This document shows positions 5,812-6,256 of a DNA stretch of 6,256 nucleotides, piece after piece. The translations under genes and the position numbers were made by a program. The stretch's first letter is position 1. Each line of letters begins with the position of its first letter. The notes beneath the pieces were generated by a model that was not told the origin of the DNA, did not search any database, and saw only the letters and a program-made list of their open reading frames with translations. This DNA is from Bacillota bacterium. GTDB lineage: Bacteria; Bacillota_I; Bacilli_A; RF39; UBA660. The stretch lies in NCBI GenBank assembly GCA_018381595.1, contig JAGZRP010000047.1, forward strand, positions 1 to 6,256, read 5' to 3'.

Positions 5812-6232
5812 AAACCCAAATTTATCTTCCGCAGATGTTCAAAAATTAATGGGACACTCACAACTTTCTACAACCTTTATATATACTCATTCAAATGAAG
5901 ATAAGACACAAGATGCTATTTCTGTGTTTGATAAATATTATACTGTAAAAGGAGAAATTAAGATAACATTTAATCAAATGCTTTCTTTATATACAGGTAT
6001 AAATTTTGCTCCTACAAAAGAAATAAACGATTTACTTAAATATGCAATTAATAATGAAAGTGAAGATGTTGAAAAAAGATTACTCACAATACAAAAATAT
6101 GTTGATAACAGGTATCCTATGTTTAAAAAAATTGATGTTAGGGAAATAGATTTTAATAATGTATGGGATAAATTAGAACAATATAAATTAAAATATGGAA
6201 ATGAATTTATTTTAATACCTCTTAATCAATAG
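5798..6232 (+). pseudogene. Tyrosine recombinase/integrase C-terminal fragment, frameshifted
   Basis: This frame continues the recombinase interrupted at 5811. It contains DVQKLMGHSQLSTT, with the conserved histidine at residue 20 counted from 5798, and IYTHS, with the catalytic tyrosine (codon 5882-5884). After the tyrosine come about 115 further residues, helical and charged, ending at TAG (6230-6232); they are unusual in length and not recognised. The GTG at 5798 and ATG at 5804 are formal starts, but only a weak AAGG lies upstream, so independent translation is doubtful. Reading passes from the previous frame to this one by a +1 shift between the HxxR box and the GH box, which fits loss of a few bases (2, 5 or 8) or gain of one. 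The spacing of the two boxes, shorter than is usual for the family, favours a loss. Without the upstream domains it cannot recombine DNA. Confidence 0.8.
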
Positions 6233-6256
6233 TGAAAATAATTTGAAATATTTACT

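Larger units (their letters stand above)
5446..6232 (+). mobile_element. Degenerate integrated-element remnant next to tRNA-Arg
   Basis: This stretch joins an N-terminal piece of a replication-initiator-type protein to the C-terminal half of a tyrosine recombinase, which itself carries a frameshift. Both gene types belong to plasmids, phages and integrative elements, and the location about 90 bases past a tRNA 3' end is a preferred integration point. I see no direct repeat of the tRNA 3' end inside the window, so the far attachment site and true boundaries are unknown; the element may extend past 6256. The call rests on gene content and location, with the history inferred. Confidence 0.6.

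Noticed and set aside
5661..5861. A 66-codon minus-strand frame across the integrase remnant.
   Set aside because: The sense strand shows clear integrase motifs over the same bases; the antisense frame shows none.
5278..6256. A duplicated tRNA 3' end as the second attachment site within the window.
   Set aside because: I looked for a repeat of the T-arm and acceptor sequence downstream of the tRNA and found none before the window ends.

Overview
The window looks like ordinary chromosome from a very AT-rich, low-GC Gram-positive bacterium. The base composition, strong AGGAGG-type ribosome binding sites, extended -10 promoters (TGNTATAAT-like), and the YerB-type and SWIM/SNF2 proteins all point to Bacilli, perhaps an Erysipelotrichales- or RF39-like gut lineage. 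That placement is inference. Tryptophan is encoded by TGG and the four intact genes end in TAA, so nothing suggests the mycoplasma code.

Layout, all on the + strand. (1) 63-3221 is a 1052-residue SWIM zinc-finger/SNF2-family helicase, closed by a long perfect hairpin at 3254-3289. (2) 3317-4360 is a membrane-anchored DUF3048/YerB-like protein. Its stop codon overlaps the start of a 61-residue unrecognised charged protein (4360-4545), so the two form a coupled operon. (3) 4708-5211 is an HD-domain hydrolase with its own promoter and a strong terminator that overlaps its stop codon. (4) 5278-5354 is tRNA-Arg(CCU) with an encoded CCA end and its own terminator. (5) From 5446 onward lies a decayed mobile-element remnant: the N-terminal piece of a plasmid/ICE-type replication initiator fused in frame to the C-terminal catalytic part of a tyrosine recombinase. 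The recombinase is then broken by a frameshift directly after its HxxR box and continues to 6232.

The first four units appear to be separately transcribed housekeeping or accessory genes with no obvious shared pathway. The most informative region is the 3' side of the tRNA gene. tRNA 3' ends are classic integration sites for tyrosine recombinases, and a scrambled integrase plus replication gene lies within about 100 bases of this one. I read this as the scar of an integrated element that has lost most of its content. I found no CRISPR array, insertion sequence ends, riboswitch or complete defence system. No gene-free stretch exceeds 300 bases; the longest, 4546-4707, holds a weak hairpin and a promoter.
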